Shown here: one piece after another, positions 27,095-34,860 of the stretch
Numbering within the stretch: position 1 is the stretch's first letter
How the letters are laid out: every line of letters begins with the position of its first letter
DNA from: Brevibacillus porteri
GTDB taxonomy: Bacteria > Bacillota > Bacilli > Brevibacillales > Brevibacillaceae
Reading direction: 5' to 3'
DNA: 64,000 nucleotides
NCBI RefSeq assembly: GCF_003013475.1
Contig: NZ_PXZO01000053.1
Coordinates: 62,001 to 126,000 of the forward strand
Program-made: the position numbers and the translations under genes
Notes under the pieces: model-generated
What the model was told of the DNA's origin: nothing
Database searches by the model: none
What the model saw: the letters and a program-made list of their open reading frames with translations, nothing else

Positions 27095-27673
27095 ATGAGA
27101 GCAAACCGGATGGAAGCGTTCAGCGATGGCGTACTGGCGATTATCATTACGATCATGGTGCTAGAATTCAAAGTACCGGAAGGCCACGACTGGTATTCGT
27201 TAATCGAACTAGGCCCAAAAGTGCTTAGCTACATCTTTAGTTTCGTTTATGTCGGCATCTACTGGAACAACCATCATCATCTGTTGCACATGATTCGAAC
27301 AATGAACGGGCGGCTAATGTGGCTCAACTTGATATTGCTTTTCTGGCTATCCTTTATTCCCTTCACGACCGCCTGGATGGGGGAAAGTCATTTTGCCCCC
27401 GCCCCGATGGCATTGTATGGGATCGTTCTTCTGCTTGCAGCGACTTCTTACAGGTTTCTCCAGCTCGCAATCATTAGCCAGCATTCCGGCGATTCCGCAT
27501 TCGTAAAGTCAATGGGCAGAGACTGGAAGGTGAAAGTATCTCCTTTTCTCTACTTGCTCGCAATATTGACCGCGTATGTGGGTCCATGGGTTTCCGGTTT
27601 CTTTTACGTACTCGTTGCTGTGATCTGGGTCGTGCCGGAAAAGCGAATCGAGCACATCTTGAGAAGCGAATAA
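27095..27673 (+). CDS. TMEM175-family potassium-channel-like membrane protein (DUF1211)
   Basis: A 192-residue protein with six hydrophobic segments. The first helix starts RMEAFSDGVLAI, the FSD signature of bacterial TMEM175 channels, in which six-helix subunits form a tetrameric potassium-selective pore. The conserved WNNHHHL segment after helix 2 also fits. AGGTGAT lies 6 bases before the ATG. It is a single-gene unit ended by a strong terminator, lying between two copies of a repeat. Confidence 0.86.
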   Translation: MRANRMEAFSDGVLAIIITIMVLEFKVPEGHDWYSLIELGPKVLSYIFSFVYVGIYWNNHHHLLHMIRTMNGRLMWLNLILLFWLSFIPFTTAWMGESHFAPAPMALYGIVLLLAATSYRFLQLAIISQHSGDSAFVKSMGRDWKVKVSPFLYLLAILTAYVGPWVSGFFYVLVAVIWVVPEKRIEHILRSE

Positions 27674-27684
27674 TTGGGCCGAAG

Positions 27685-27713
27685 CAAAGCCTCCAAACCG
27701 GAGGCTTTGTTTC
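27685..27713 (+). terminator. Terminator after the TMEM175-like gene
   Basis: A perfect 10-bp stem (CAAAGCCTCC with GGAGGCTTTG), 5-base loop, then TTTC. Confidence 0.8.
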
Positions 27714-27867
27714 AAGTAAATCCGAAATGAATTATTTTTCGAAAAAATAGGTTTCTTTACAGCTTGATTAAACGAACGGAGAACGATCGTCGAATACAAC
27801 GAACTCAAAAATGGCCATCCCGCAAAGGATGGCCTTAAAACTTATTATCAACCTTGCTTCACTTTAT

Positions 27868-29088
27868 TCAGTAATCGCGTGCTGCGTCGAACCAGCGTTG
27901 AGCCATCTCCTCCGTTATAGGCTGGCCGATTTGGTGGTCAGACTGGCTTAGTTGCCATACAGCTTCACCAAGGTCTTCTCGTTCAATGGTTTCGATACCT
28001 TTGAGGGTGTTGAAACGCACGGTGAAGGCGGTAATGGCTGTCTCCGCATCAGTAAGGCTGCGGGCTTGAGCCAAGGCCGCTTGTGCAACGTCATAAGCTT
28101 CATTAGCCAGCTTGGCCAGACGTTTCGGCCAGGACGAAAATGGGCGGCCAAACTCGGTCGTCCACCACTCAGACTTCCGTAATTGGCTCACTGAAGCGTA
28201 GCCCGTCCACGGGCGGGTCTTAGCTCGCGCTTTCATTTGCTGTCTCAGTCGCTTGCCAGCAATCTCCTCCACGTTATAGGCGATAAATCTGTCAAGCAAA
28301 GGCCACACATGTAATGGCGGCAAGTCACCCAGATCAGGCATGAAGCGCAGCTCCAAATTCGTTAACTGGGACTGACGAGCTAGCAAGTCCAAATCGCAGA
28401 AATTCCCCCACAAACTCAGTGATGTAAGATTCTGAAATCGACTTAGGCACTCCAGTGAGATAGGCTGCGCCAGCGGTTCGTTTCGAAGCGTCAGGCTCGT
28501 GACCTGGTGCAGCTCGCCCAGATCGGGTAGCAAGAAGGGATCCTTATTCTTGCGGCGGCTGGTGCCCGGCTTCAGTGTTAGAGAGTAGGGCATGTCGCCA
28601 TCGACAGAGAAGCGCGATAGATCGCCAGCTACACTCAGACGGAAATATTCAGAGACCTGGTGCTTCGGGAGTTTTAGATGCAAACGGCTTTCAAACTTGT
28701 CCAGCTCGATAGACAAGTCGTGCAATTTGGAATGGCTGGCGTCCACGACTATGTCATTAGGCAAGATCGGAACCCATGACATTCCTTCAATGGGGCGTTC
28801 TTTGGCCCAGTCGAAGAAGCCCACGTCGCTACCTGTGTAGTACAGAACTCGCGGCCAGGGCGATCCAGCTGGTGTGGCAAAAGAATCGAATACGTTCCAA
28901 TTGATAGGTGTATAGGGATCGATGTGAAGGTCTGCTTTATTGCCCAATTGTGACGGTCCGATGGAGAGGCTCCCTACGCCGGGCTTGAGAACAAGCGTGT
29001 GGCTCTGTGGGCCAGTCAGGTCGATGGGATAACGACCATCTTCTCTAATAGAACCAATAGGAGAACGAGATTGCTTATGAATTGGCAT
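27868..29088 (-). CDS. Leucine-rich protein of unknown function
   Basis: A 406-residue soluble protein. Residues about 195-285 contain four irregular leucine-rich units (TSLTLRNEP, TSLSLWGNF, TNLELRFMP), consistent with a short LRR-like solenoid. The N-terminal 190 residues are beta-rich, and the last 110 are helical and tryptophan-rich. No catalytic motif is visible. The start is uncertain: ATG 29088 has a purine-rich GGAAGG about 9 bases upstream, while ATG 29097 sits directly against the same site. It lies opposite in direction to its neighbours and between two repeat copies. Confidence 0.72.
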   Translation of the reverse strand: MPIHKQSRSPIGSIREDGRYPIDLTGPQSHTLVLKPGVGSLSIGPSQLGNKADLHIDPYTPINWNVFDSFATPAGSPWPRVLYYTGSDVGFFDWAKERPIEGMSWVPILPNDIVVDASHSKLHDLSIELDKFESRLHLKLPKHQVSEYFRLSVAGDLSRFSVDGDMPYSLTLKPGTSRRKNKDPFLLPDLGELHQVTSLTLRNEPLAQPISLECLSRFQNLTSLSLWGNFCDLDLLARQSQLTNLELRFMPDLGDLPPLHVWPLLDRFIAYNVEEIAGKRLRQQMKARAKTRPWTGYASVSQLRKSEWWTTEFGRPFSSWPKRLAKLANEAYDVAQAALAQARSLTDAETAITAFTVRFNTLKGIETIEREDLGEAVWQLSQSDHQIGQPITEEMAQRWFDAARDY

Positions 29089-29200
29089 TTCCTTCATCCT
29101 TCCTTCTTAACTCCTGACTTCTGTGCTATGTATCAATCCATCTCAGTACTTTGGAGATTAATAAAAATATAGCATATAAATCCAGACTGAACTTGTAGTT

Positions 29201-29420
29201 GCTGCGGTGGAGAGAAGAATATTTCCAGTCTACGCTCCGGGCTACGTCCTGCTAGGAAGTGTGAGACTGTCCGCTCCGCAGCGCTTTGCGGGGAAACGCA
29301 AAAGTGGTAGCCGCTCCGTCGCAGGGGCACGTTGCGTTTCTTTTGCCCGCAAATCGCCGCGAAGCTGGGTTGGACTTCGAAAGTCGCTAGGACTGGAAAT
29401 ATTCTTCTCTGGCGTAGCGA
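29201..29420. repeat. Full copy of a palindromic repeat element with 20-bp terminal inverted repeats
   Basis: AGAGAAGAATATTTCCAGTC at 29211-29230 is repeated exactly in inverted form at 29391-29410. Inner segments also pair: TTTGCGGG near 29285 with CCCGCAAA near 29345, and AAACGCAA with TTGCGTTT. The unit could fold into one long imperfect hairpin. It encodes no credible protein. A 92-base partial copy lies at 26846. Size and structure recall a miniature element or REP-like repeat. Confidence 0.75.
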
Positions 29421-29520
29421 ATGGTTTGTCCTCAATCTTTCAAAGCCTATCTGAAAACCAACAGCTTGTAAGGAAACAGGAGGAATAAGCGAAGATCTTT
29501 GGGGCACCTACCGAGGTGCA

Positions 29521-29607
29521 ATGGAAAAAGCGAAACACGCCTTTAAGCGTCCACCTCTGAAAAGCATCCCTGAACCTCTACTTTGGACGCGGTTTCGCTT
29601 TTTCCAT
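29521..29607. repeat. Long imperfect inverted repeat upstream of the dpaL promoter
   Basis: A perfect 16-bp arm pair (29521-29536 with 29592-29607) encloses a second 7-bp pair (29547-29553 with 29584-29590). No T run follows on the plus strand. Together with the repeat at 29201 it fills most of the 760-base gap before dpaL; no gene is supported there. Confidence 0.7.
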
Positions 29608-29717
29608 GGAGCCGTGCAGTCAATCCCCCAAGCTGGTGACCCAAGAAGCTGGAGCGTTTTCTCCTGTTTCTTCCCACCACAGCAGCTGGAATAACAAGTC
29701 TCAAAATAATACTTTCA

Positions 29718-29753
29718 GTATCAAATTGATACAATCGAATCTCATTTTGATAC
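29718..29753 (+). promoter_or_regulatory. Tandem enhancer sites for the sigma-54 activator
   Basis: GTATCAAATTGATAC at 29718-29732 is a perfect 15-base palindrome. A second, imperfect copy lies at 29740-29753 (TCTCATTTTGATAC), about one pair of helical turns further on. They sit 40-75 bases before the -24 element, where sigma-54 enhancer sites are expected, and probably bind the regulator encoded at 32321 (inference). Confidence 0.65.
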
Positions 29754-29794
29754 GATTGCCACCAAACTAATAAGCCATCGACGCCTCGCACCGT

Positions 29795-29810
29795 TGGCAC
29801 GATCCTTGCT
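29795..29810 (+). promoter_or_regulatory. Sigma-54 (-24/-12) promoter of the dpaL operon
   Basis: TGGCAC at 29795-29800 and TTGCT at 29806-29810 are separated by 5 bases, a full match to the sigma-54 consensus including the invariant GG and GC pair 10 bases apart. It lies 41 bases before the dpaL start and the operon ends with a sigma-54 activator gene. Confidence 0.88.
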
Positions 29811-29850
29811 CTATCAAAAAGGATGAAACCACACGAGGAGGAACCCATCG

Positions 29851-31089
29851 ATGGATAAACGCCCACCAATCTACGTTGTGAAAAATAATAGAAAAAATAG
29901 CGAGACTTCTCGCATTCCTACCTATTTGACTGAAAAAGAAACCCGTTTTGCCAAAGCCTTTCACCAATCTCTTGCAAACTACGAGCCGACTCCCCTCGTT
30001 ACATTGCCTGTACTAGCACGTGAGCTGGGAGTAGATCAGGTACTTGTAAAAGATGAGTCTAAGCGATTTGGTCTCAATGCCTTCAAGGTTCTGGGAGCTT
30101 CTTATGCGATGGCTCGTTTCTTGTGCGAAAAGCTGGGGAAATCGACAGAAGAGATGACCTTTGAAGCATTATGTTCCCACGACATGAGAGACCGAATCGG
30201 AGAAGTCACCTTCGTCACTGCGACAGATGGCAATCACGGACGGGCAGTTGCATGGGCTGCTAAGGCGCTAGGACAGCATGCCGTTGTTTATTTGCCCAAA
30301 GGCTCCGCCCAGCAACGGGTAGATGCGATACGGGAGGCGGGTGCACATGCCCATGTCATCAATGGAAACTACGATGAAGCTGTGCGTCTCTCAGAACAAA
30401 TGGCGAAGGAACGTGGTTGGCAAGTGATTCAAGATACGGCATGGGAAGGCTACACGACCATTCCCACATGGATCATGCAAGGCTATACGACGATGGCAGC
30501 AGAGGCCATGGAACAACTCACAGCCCTCACCGACTCCAAACAGCCGACGCATCTATTCTTGCAGGCAGGTGTCGGTTCCATGGCCGCCGCAGTCTTAGGA
30601 CATTTCGTAGTAGCGCAAGCAAATAAAGACCTAACGACCGTGATCGTCGAGCCGCATAGCGCCAATTGCATGGTCCTCTCAGCAGAAAAGAACGACGGAC
30701 AACCACATGCAGCTACGGGCGAGCTAGGAACCATTATGGCGGGTCTAGCATGTGGTGAGCCGAATCCGATGGCATGGGAGATCTTGCAGGAGCACGCAGA
30801 CTTCTTCGTCAGCTGTGCCGATTACGTGGCGGCAAACGGCATGCGTCTACTTGCGGCACCGACTGGAGCCGACCCTTCCATTGTGAGTGGGGAAAGTGGA
30901 GCAGTCGGGGTAGGGCTTCTTGCTGCCTTGATGAGCAAGCCTATGTATCATCAACAGCGTGAGCAGCTCGGCTTGAATGAAAATTCCGTTGTTCTGTGCT
31001 TTAGTACGGAAGGGGATACGGATCGGGATATCTACAGACGTATCATCTGGGAAGGTGCATGCCGAGAAGAGGAGGAGATGACAAAATGA
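29851..31089 (+). CDS. dpaL: Diaminopropionate ammonia-lyase
   Basis: This 412-residue fold-type II PLP enzyme converts 2,3-diaminopropionate to pyruvate and two ammonia. The PLP lysine is K79 in LNAFKVLGAS, TDGNHGRAVAW binds substrate and cofactor, and GVGSMAAAV is the phosphate loop. The length matches E. coli DpaL (YgeX, 398 residues) closely. GAGGAGGAA lies about 9 bases before the ATG. It is the first gene of a sigma-54 controlled unit with the M20 hydrolase, the same pairing as E. coli ygeX-ygeY. The growth role is presumably use of diaminopropionate or related amino acids as nitrogen and carbon source. Confidence 0.92.
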   Translation: MDKRPPIYVVKNNRKNSETSRIPTYLTEKETRFAKAFHQSLANYEPTPLVTLPVLARELGVDQVLVKDESKRFGLNAFKVLGASYAMARFLCEKLGKSTEEMTFEALCSHDMRDRIGEVTFVTATDGNHGRAVAWAAKALGQHAVVYLPKGSAQQRVDAIREAGAHAHVINGNYDEAVRLSEQMAKERGWQVIQDTAWEGYTTIPTWIMQGYTTMAAEAMEQLTALTDSKQPTHLFLQAGVGSMAAAVLGHFVVAQANKDLTTVIVEPHSANCMVLSAEKNDGQPHAATGELGTIMAGLACGEPNPMAWEILQEHADFFVSCADYVAANGMRLLAAPTGADPSIVSGESGAVGVGLLAALMSKPMYHQQREQLGLNENSVVLCFSTEGDTDRDIYRRIIWEGACREEEEMTK

Positions 31090-32246
31090 ACGTGACGATC
31101 AATCGAGACGAACTGATTTCATTGGTACAGAATTTGATTCGGATTGATTCGGTGAACCCGTACCTTGATGAGGATGGACCGGGCGAGAAAGCGATCGCCG
31201 CATTTATTCGAGAGCGTTTGGAGGCGGCAGGACTGGAGGTTCATGTCACGCCTATTAACGACACCGCGGTCAATGTCGTCGGGATCCTACGGGGAGCAGG
31301 CGGAGGCAAATCCCTGATGCTAAACGGACATATGGATACGGTGAGCGCCAAACGCATGGAGATTCCGCCGTTTGAGCCTACCCTTGTGGACAACAAAATT
31401 TACGGTAGAGGCAGTCAGGACATGAAGGGTAGTCTGGGGGCCATGATCGCCGCAGTAGAGGCGATCGCACAAGCAAAGGTTTCTTTAGCAGGAGATGTCA
31501 TTTTGACTTTTGTCGCTGACGAGGAGTATAAAAGCATCGGCACAGAGGAGCTGGTAAAGGCGTACAAAGCAGATGCGGCGATATGCTGTGAGCCTTCCGA
31601 TCTGGCGATTGGCGTCGTTCATAGAGGATTTGCCTGGGTTAAATGCGAGGTGCTGGGCAAGGCAGCTCACGGAAGTCGTCCAGCAGAAGGGATTGATGCA
31701 ATCGTTCGTGCGGGCAGGGTCCTGCAAGAGCTGGAGCGTCTTTCAGACAGATTGGCTCAAGGCACGGCTCATCCGATACTCGGTGCGGCATCTGTCCATG
31801 CTTCACTCATTCAGGGTGGAACAGAGCTGTCCACCTACCCAGATTATTGCCGCATCGACTGGGAGAGAAGGACGTTGCCGGGCGAGACAGAGGCAGACGT
31901 GGCCAATGAAATAGAAGCAATCCTACAGAAGCTGCGCGCTGAAGATGAGACGTTCCAAGCAAGCGCCGAGCTGTCATTTTTGCGAGAGCCGTTTGAAGTC
32001 GGGCTGGATGAACCTGTTTATATCGCTCTTCAGGCAGCATGTAAGAGCGTGATGGGAAAAACTCCCGAAGTATGCGGATTCTCGGGGTGGACGGATGCGG
32101 CATTATTGCAGGAAGCGGGAATCCCTACTGTCTTGTTCGGACCAGTGGGAGCCGGTCTGCATGCGGCAGTCGAATATGTAGAGGTAGATAGCTTGGTAGA
32201 CATGAGTGCCATCTTGGTGGAGACAATTTGCGATTTTTGCCAGTAA
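31086..32246 (+). CDS. M20-family metallohydrolase (ArgE/DapE/YgeY-like)
   Basis: A 386-residue dinuclear zinc hydrolase. Metal ligands are visible in LNGHMDTV, in GSQDMKGS and in the ADEEYKS pair of glutamates; AAHGSRPAEG belongs to the dimerisation lid, and the last ligand is in GAGLHAAVEYV. It would cleave an N-acyl or peptide bond, perhaps releasing diaminopropionate for the enzyme encoded upstream. Its ATG overlaps the dpaL stop and has GAGGAGGAGA upstream. Confidence 0.87.
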   Translation: MNVTINRDELISLVQNLIRIDSVNPYLDEDGPGEKAIAAFIRERLEAAGLEVHVTPINDTAVNVVGILRGAGGGKSLMLNGHMDTVSAKRMEIPPFEPTLVDNKIYGRGSQDMKGSLGAMIAAVEAIAQAKVSLAGDVILTFVADEEYKSIGTEELVKAYKADAAICCEPSDLAIGVVHRGFAWVKCEVLGKAAHGSRPAEGIDAIVRAGRVLQELERLSDRLAQGTAHPILGAASVHASLIQGGTELSTYPDYCRIDWERRTLPGETEADVANEIEAILQKLRAEDETFQASAELSFLREPFEVGLDEPVYIALQAACKSVMGKTPEVCGFSGWTDAALLQEAGIPTVLFGPVGAGLHAAVEYVEVDSLVDMSAILVETICDFCQ

Positions 32247-32282
32247 AAAAATGCATAAGGGCTGGCTTCCCCTGTGATGCGC

Positions 32283-32288
32283 TATAAT
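32283..32288 (+). promoter_or_regulatory. Probable -10 element for the sigma-54 activator gene
   Basis: A consensus TATAAT lies 33 bases before the start of the regulator gene. The -35 region is poor, so the promoter is likely weak or assisted. It would give the activator a supply independent of the operon it controls. Confidence 0.4.
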
Positions 32289-32320
32289 GTAGGCAATAGA
32301 TTGACGGGAGGGGAAGCCCG

Positions 32321-34102
32321 ATGCCCTTGCGAGATATTCAAGAAAGTGTGCAACAGATTGCTTCGGCTGTTGCATCCGTTCTGCGCGTAGAGGTAGAGAT
32401 TGCGGACAGTCAGTTTTTGCGGATCGCAGGGACGGGGAAGAATGAGGCTGGCGTTTTGCGGACGATGGCAGGAGAGGACCATATATACCGGGAGTCGTTG
32501 CTCGCCGGGCATCCTGTTGTGATCATGCATCCAGGGCAGGATGAGCGGTGTCGTCCCTGTATGCATTATGGAAATTGCACGGAGACGGGAGAGATTTGCT
32601 GCCCGATACAATTAGACAATGAAAATATAGGTGTGATCGGCCTGCTCGCTTTCGATGAGGAGCAGCGCGAGCGGTTGTTTGCGGATGTGGATGCGATATT
32701 GACCTATTTGCAAAAAATGGCCGAGCTGATCGCCATTAAGCTAAAAGAGCATTACTTGTACGTCGAGCAGTTGCATACGGTAGAAAAGCTGCGTGTCGTC
32801 ATGGATGAAATGGACAAAGCCATGTTTCTCGTCGATCAAGACAATCGGATCATTCAGGCGAACCAGCGTGCCCGTCAGTATTTGCAGCTCGATCACGACG
32901 ACAGTCAAATGGCAGGATGGATAGACGCTATTCGCGATGCAGATGCCGCGCAGTCTGCGCCAAAGCAGGTCGTTTTGTCCATCGGGCAGGAAGAAAAGAC
33001 ATTTTTGTTTGCCATCAAGCCCATTCTCCTGGCAGGAACGGTCAAAGAATGGGTGATTACGCTAGATGATGTACAGGAAGTCGTGCAAATCGCAAGGCAG
33101 GTGAGTGGATACTCGGAGCCCGACGCTTTTCGGATGATCGGTGGAAACAGTCCTGCGATTGTACAGGCAAAGGAAGTGGCAAGACGTGTAGCAGCCAGTG
33201 ATTCGACTGTCTTGCTCCAAGGGGAAAGTGGAACCGGAAAGGAGCTCTTTGCTAGAGCCATTCATCAGGCAAGCCTGCGCCGTGACGAGCCGTTTCTCTC
33301 GATTAATTGCGCCGCAATCCCTGAGCATTTGATGGAGAGCGAGCTGTTCGGTTACGAGGAAGGCTCATTCACAGGAGCGCGAAAGGGTGGAAAACCGGGG
33401 TTGTTTGAGGTCGCAGGAAAAGGCACACTGTTTCTCGATGAAATCGGGGATATGCCCATGCACTTACAGAGCAAGCTGCTGCGCGTGTTGCAAGAAAAGG
33501 AACTGTATCGAATTGGAGGTAATGGCAAGCCCATACGCTTAGCGGCAAGGATCATTGCAGCAACCCATCTGGATTTGCAGGAGCGGGTAGACGCGGGGTT
33601 GTTTCGCTTGGACTTGTACTATCGATTGCATGTGATTCCCATTCACTTGCCCTCGCTGCGAGAACGTAGAGAGGATATACTTCCTTTGGCGAACGATATC
33701 CTTTTGGCGCATGCGAATCGGGTGGGGAAGAAGTTGCACGGCTTTTCCCAAGAGACGCAAAACGTCCTGTTTCATCACGACTGGAGAGGAAATGTCCGAG
33801 AGCTGGAAAATGTAATCGAGTACGCAGTCAATATGGAAGCAAACGCTTGGGTTCAGCCTTCGAGCTTGCCGATTCGAACGGGAATGCTGCGTGAATCTTC
33901 CTCGCATTCCATTAAAGAAAGTCAGGGGTCATTCGACTGGCAAAAGCAAGGGCTTACACTGAAAGAACTGGAACGAGCAGCAATAGATACTGCGATGCAA
34001 CAAATCCGGGATAGAAACGGACGAAAAGAAGAAGCAGCTGCACTATTAGGCATAAGCCGGGCAACGCTGTTTCGGAAACTGCGCGAGTATGGTCTCACCT
34101 GA
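32321..34102 (+). CDS. Sigma-54-dependent enhancer-binding regulator (YgeV-like)
   Basis: A 593-residue activator. The N-terminal sensing part (1-145) holds a cysteine cluster C-x2-C-x5-C-x6-CC that could bind a metal or act as a redox sensor; a PAS domain follows at about 155-260. The AAA+ domain has Walker A GESGTGKE, the sigma-54 contact loop ESGSFTGA-like (here GSFTGA) and Walker [13 protein letters not shown] Fis-type helix-turn-helix ([18 protein letters not shown]) ends the protein. It most likely activates the dpaL operon from the palindromes at 29718-29753. GGGAGGGG precedes the ATG. E. coli ygeV sits in the same kind of neighbourhood. Confidence 0.92.
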   Translation: MPLRDIQESVQQIASAVASVLRVEVEIADSQFLRIAGTGKNEAGVLRTMAGEDHIYRESLLAGHPVVIMHPGQDERCRPCMHYGNCTETGEICCPIQLDNENIGVIGLLAFDEEQRERLFADVDAILTYLQKMAELIAIKLKEHYLYVEQLHTVEKLRVVMDEMDKAMFLVDQDNRIIQANQRARQYLQLDHDDSQMAGWIDAIRDADAAQSAPKQVVLSIGQEEKTFLFAIKPILLAGTVKEWVITLDDVQEVVQIARQVSGYSEPDAFRMIGGNSPAIVQAKEVARRVAASDSTVLLQGESGTGKELFARAIHQASLRRDEPFLSINCAAIPEHLMESELFGYEEGSFTGARKGGKPGLFEVAGKGTLFLDEIGDMPMHLQSKLLRVLQEKELYRIGGNGKPIRLAARIIAATHLDLQERVDAGLFRLDLYYRLHVIPIHLPSLRERREDILPLANDILLAHANRVGKKLHGFSQETQNVLFHHDWRGNVRELENVIEYAVNMEANAWVQPSSLPIRTGMLRESSSHSIKESQGSFDWQKQGLTLKELERAAIDTAMQQIRDRNGRKEEAAALLGISRATLFRKLREYGLT

Positions 34103-34146
34103 TCTTTGCTTCTAGCTGATTTTTTGGGATTGAGCGGATAATGTGG

Positions 34147-34152
34147 TATGAT
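34147..34152 (+). promoter_or_regulatory. Extended -10 promoter of the signal peptidase gene
   Basis: TATGAT preceded by TGG makes an extended -10; a TTGGGA 18 bases upstream is a fair -35. Transcription would start near 34159, which excludes the in-frame ATG at 34148 as the translation start. Confidence 0.5.
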
Positions 34153-34204
34153 GGTTTCGATGAATGAAAGAGAGAATGGTATAAGGAAGGAGTGCCAAAA
34201 GAAA

Positions 34205-34762
34205 ATGAGAGAAGTATTAGGATGGATTCGATCGATAACCTTTGCTGTCGTTTTCGCTCTTGTCCTCGGAATCTTTGTATTTCAACCGTTCAAGGTTGAT
34301 GGGCATTCCATGGACCCTACCTTACAAGACGAACAGCGCATATATGTGTCTAAACTATCACACACGTTTTCTTATTTGCCAGATTACGGCGAGATTGTCG
34401 TGATCGACAGTCGGGTAGAGCGAGACCGTACATTGATGGACGATATCGTGGGGCATCCCTTGGTGTCGCTGGTCACTGGTCAAGGCGATGATCACACGAT
34501 GTATGTTAAGCGAGTCATTGGAAGACCAGGCGACGTACTAGAGTTCAAAGACAACAAGGTGTATCGAAACGGTGAGGCATTGAACGAACCATATATCAAA
34601 GAAACGATGGAATATGTAGCAGACGGAAAGATCACGGTTCCAGCCGATCATGTTTTTGTCATGGGAGATAACCGGAATCACAGCACGGATTCCCGCGATA
34701 TTGGTTTTATTCCGCTGGATCATGTGATGGGAACCATGATCGAAAATCCTCTCAAAAAGTAA
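34205..34762 (+). CDS. Signal peptidase I
   Basis: A 185-residue type I signal peptidase that removes signal peptides from exported proteins. One N-terminal membrane helix (about residues 8-27) is followed by the catalytic serine S35 in GHSMDPT, the catalytic lysine K102 in YVKRVIG, and the GDNRNHSTDSR box. The length is normal for a P-type SipS/SipT enzyme. The start at 34205 matches homologues and follows AAGGAAGGAG at 12 bases, which is long; ATG 34160 is possible and would add 15 residues. Confidence 0.92.
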   Translation: MREVLGWIRSITFAVVFALVLGIFVFQPFKVDGHSMDPTLQDEQRIYVSKLSHTFSYLPDYGEIVVIDSRVERDRTLMDDIVGHPLVSLVTGQGDDHTMYVKRVIGRPGDVLEFKDNKVYRNGEALNEPYIKETMEYVADGKITVPADHVFVMGDNRNHSTDSRDIGFIPLDHVMGTMIENPLKK

Positions 34763-34776
34763 GAACGTGAGTGAGA

Positions 34777-34809
34777 AAAGGTTGTCCAATTATGGGCAAC
34801 CTTTGTTTC
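34777..34809 (+). terminator. Terminator after the signal peptidase gene
   Basis: An 11-bp stem with one G-U pair (AAAGGTTGTCC with GGGCAACCTTT) and a 6-base loop is followed by GTTTC. Confidence 0.7.
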
Positions 34810-34860
34810 ATAGAAAAAGATGTCCCACTCTTCTGATAGCTCTAAAAAGGAGGACGGCTT

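Noticed and set aside
27948-28840. Other-frame reading frames across the leucine-rich gene
   Set aside because: They overlap a long coding gene and show no conserved features.
29207-29488. 93-codon frame over the repeat element
   Set aside because: It is made of the inverted-repeat element itself and has no plausible ribosome binding site or protein-like composition.
32259-32323. Perfect 9-bp pairing of GGCTTCCCC with the GGGGAAGCC at the regulator's ribosome binding site
   Set aside because: The upstream arm lies before the predicted -10 (32283), so it is absent from the regulator's own transcript; it could matter only for read-through from dpaL.
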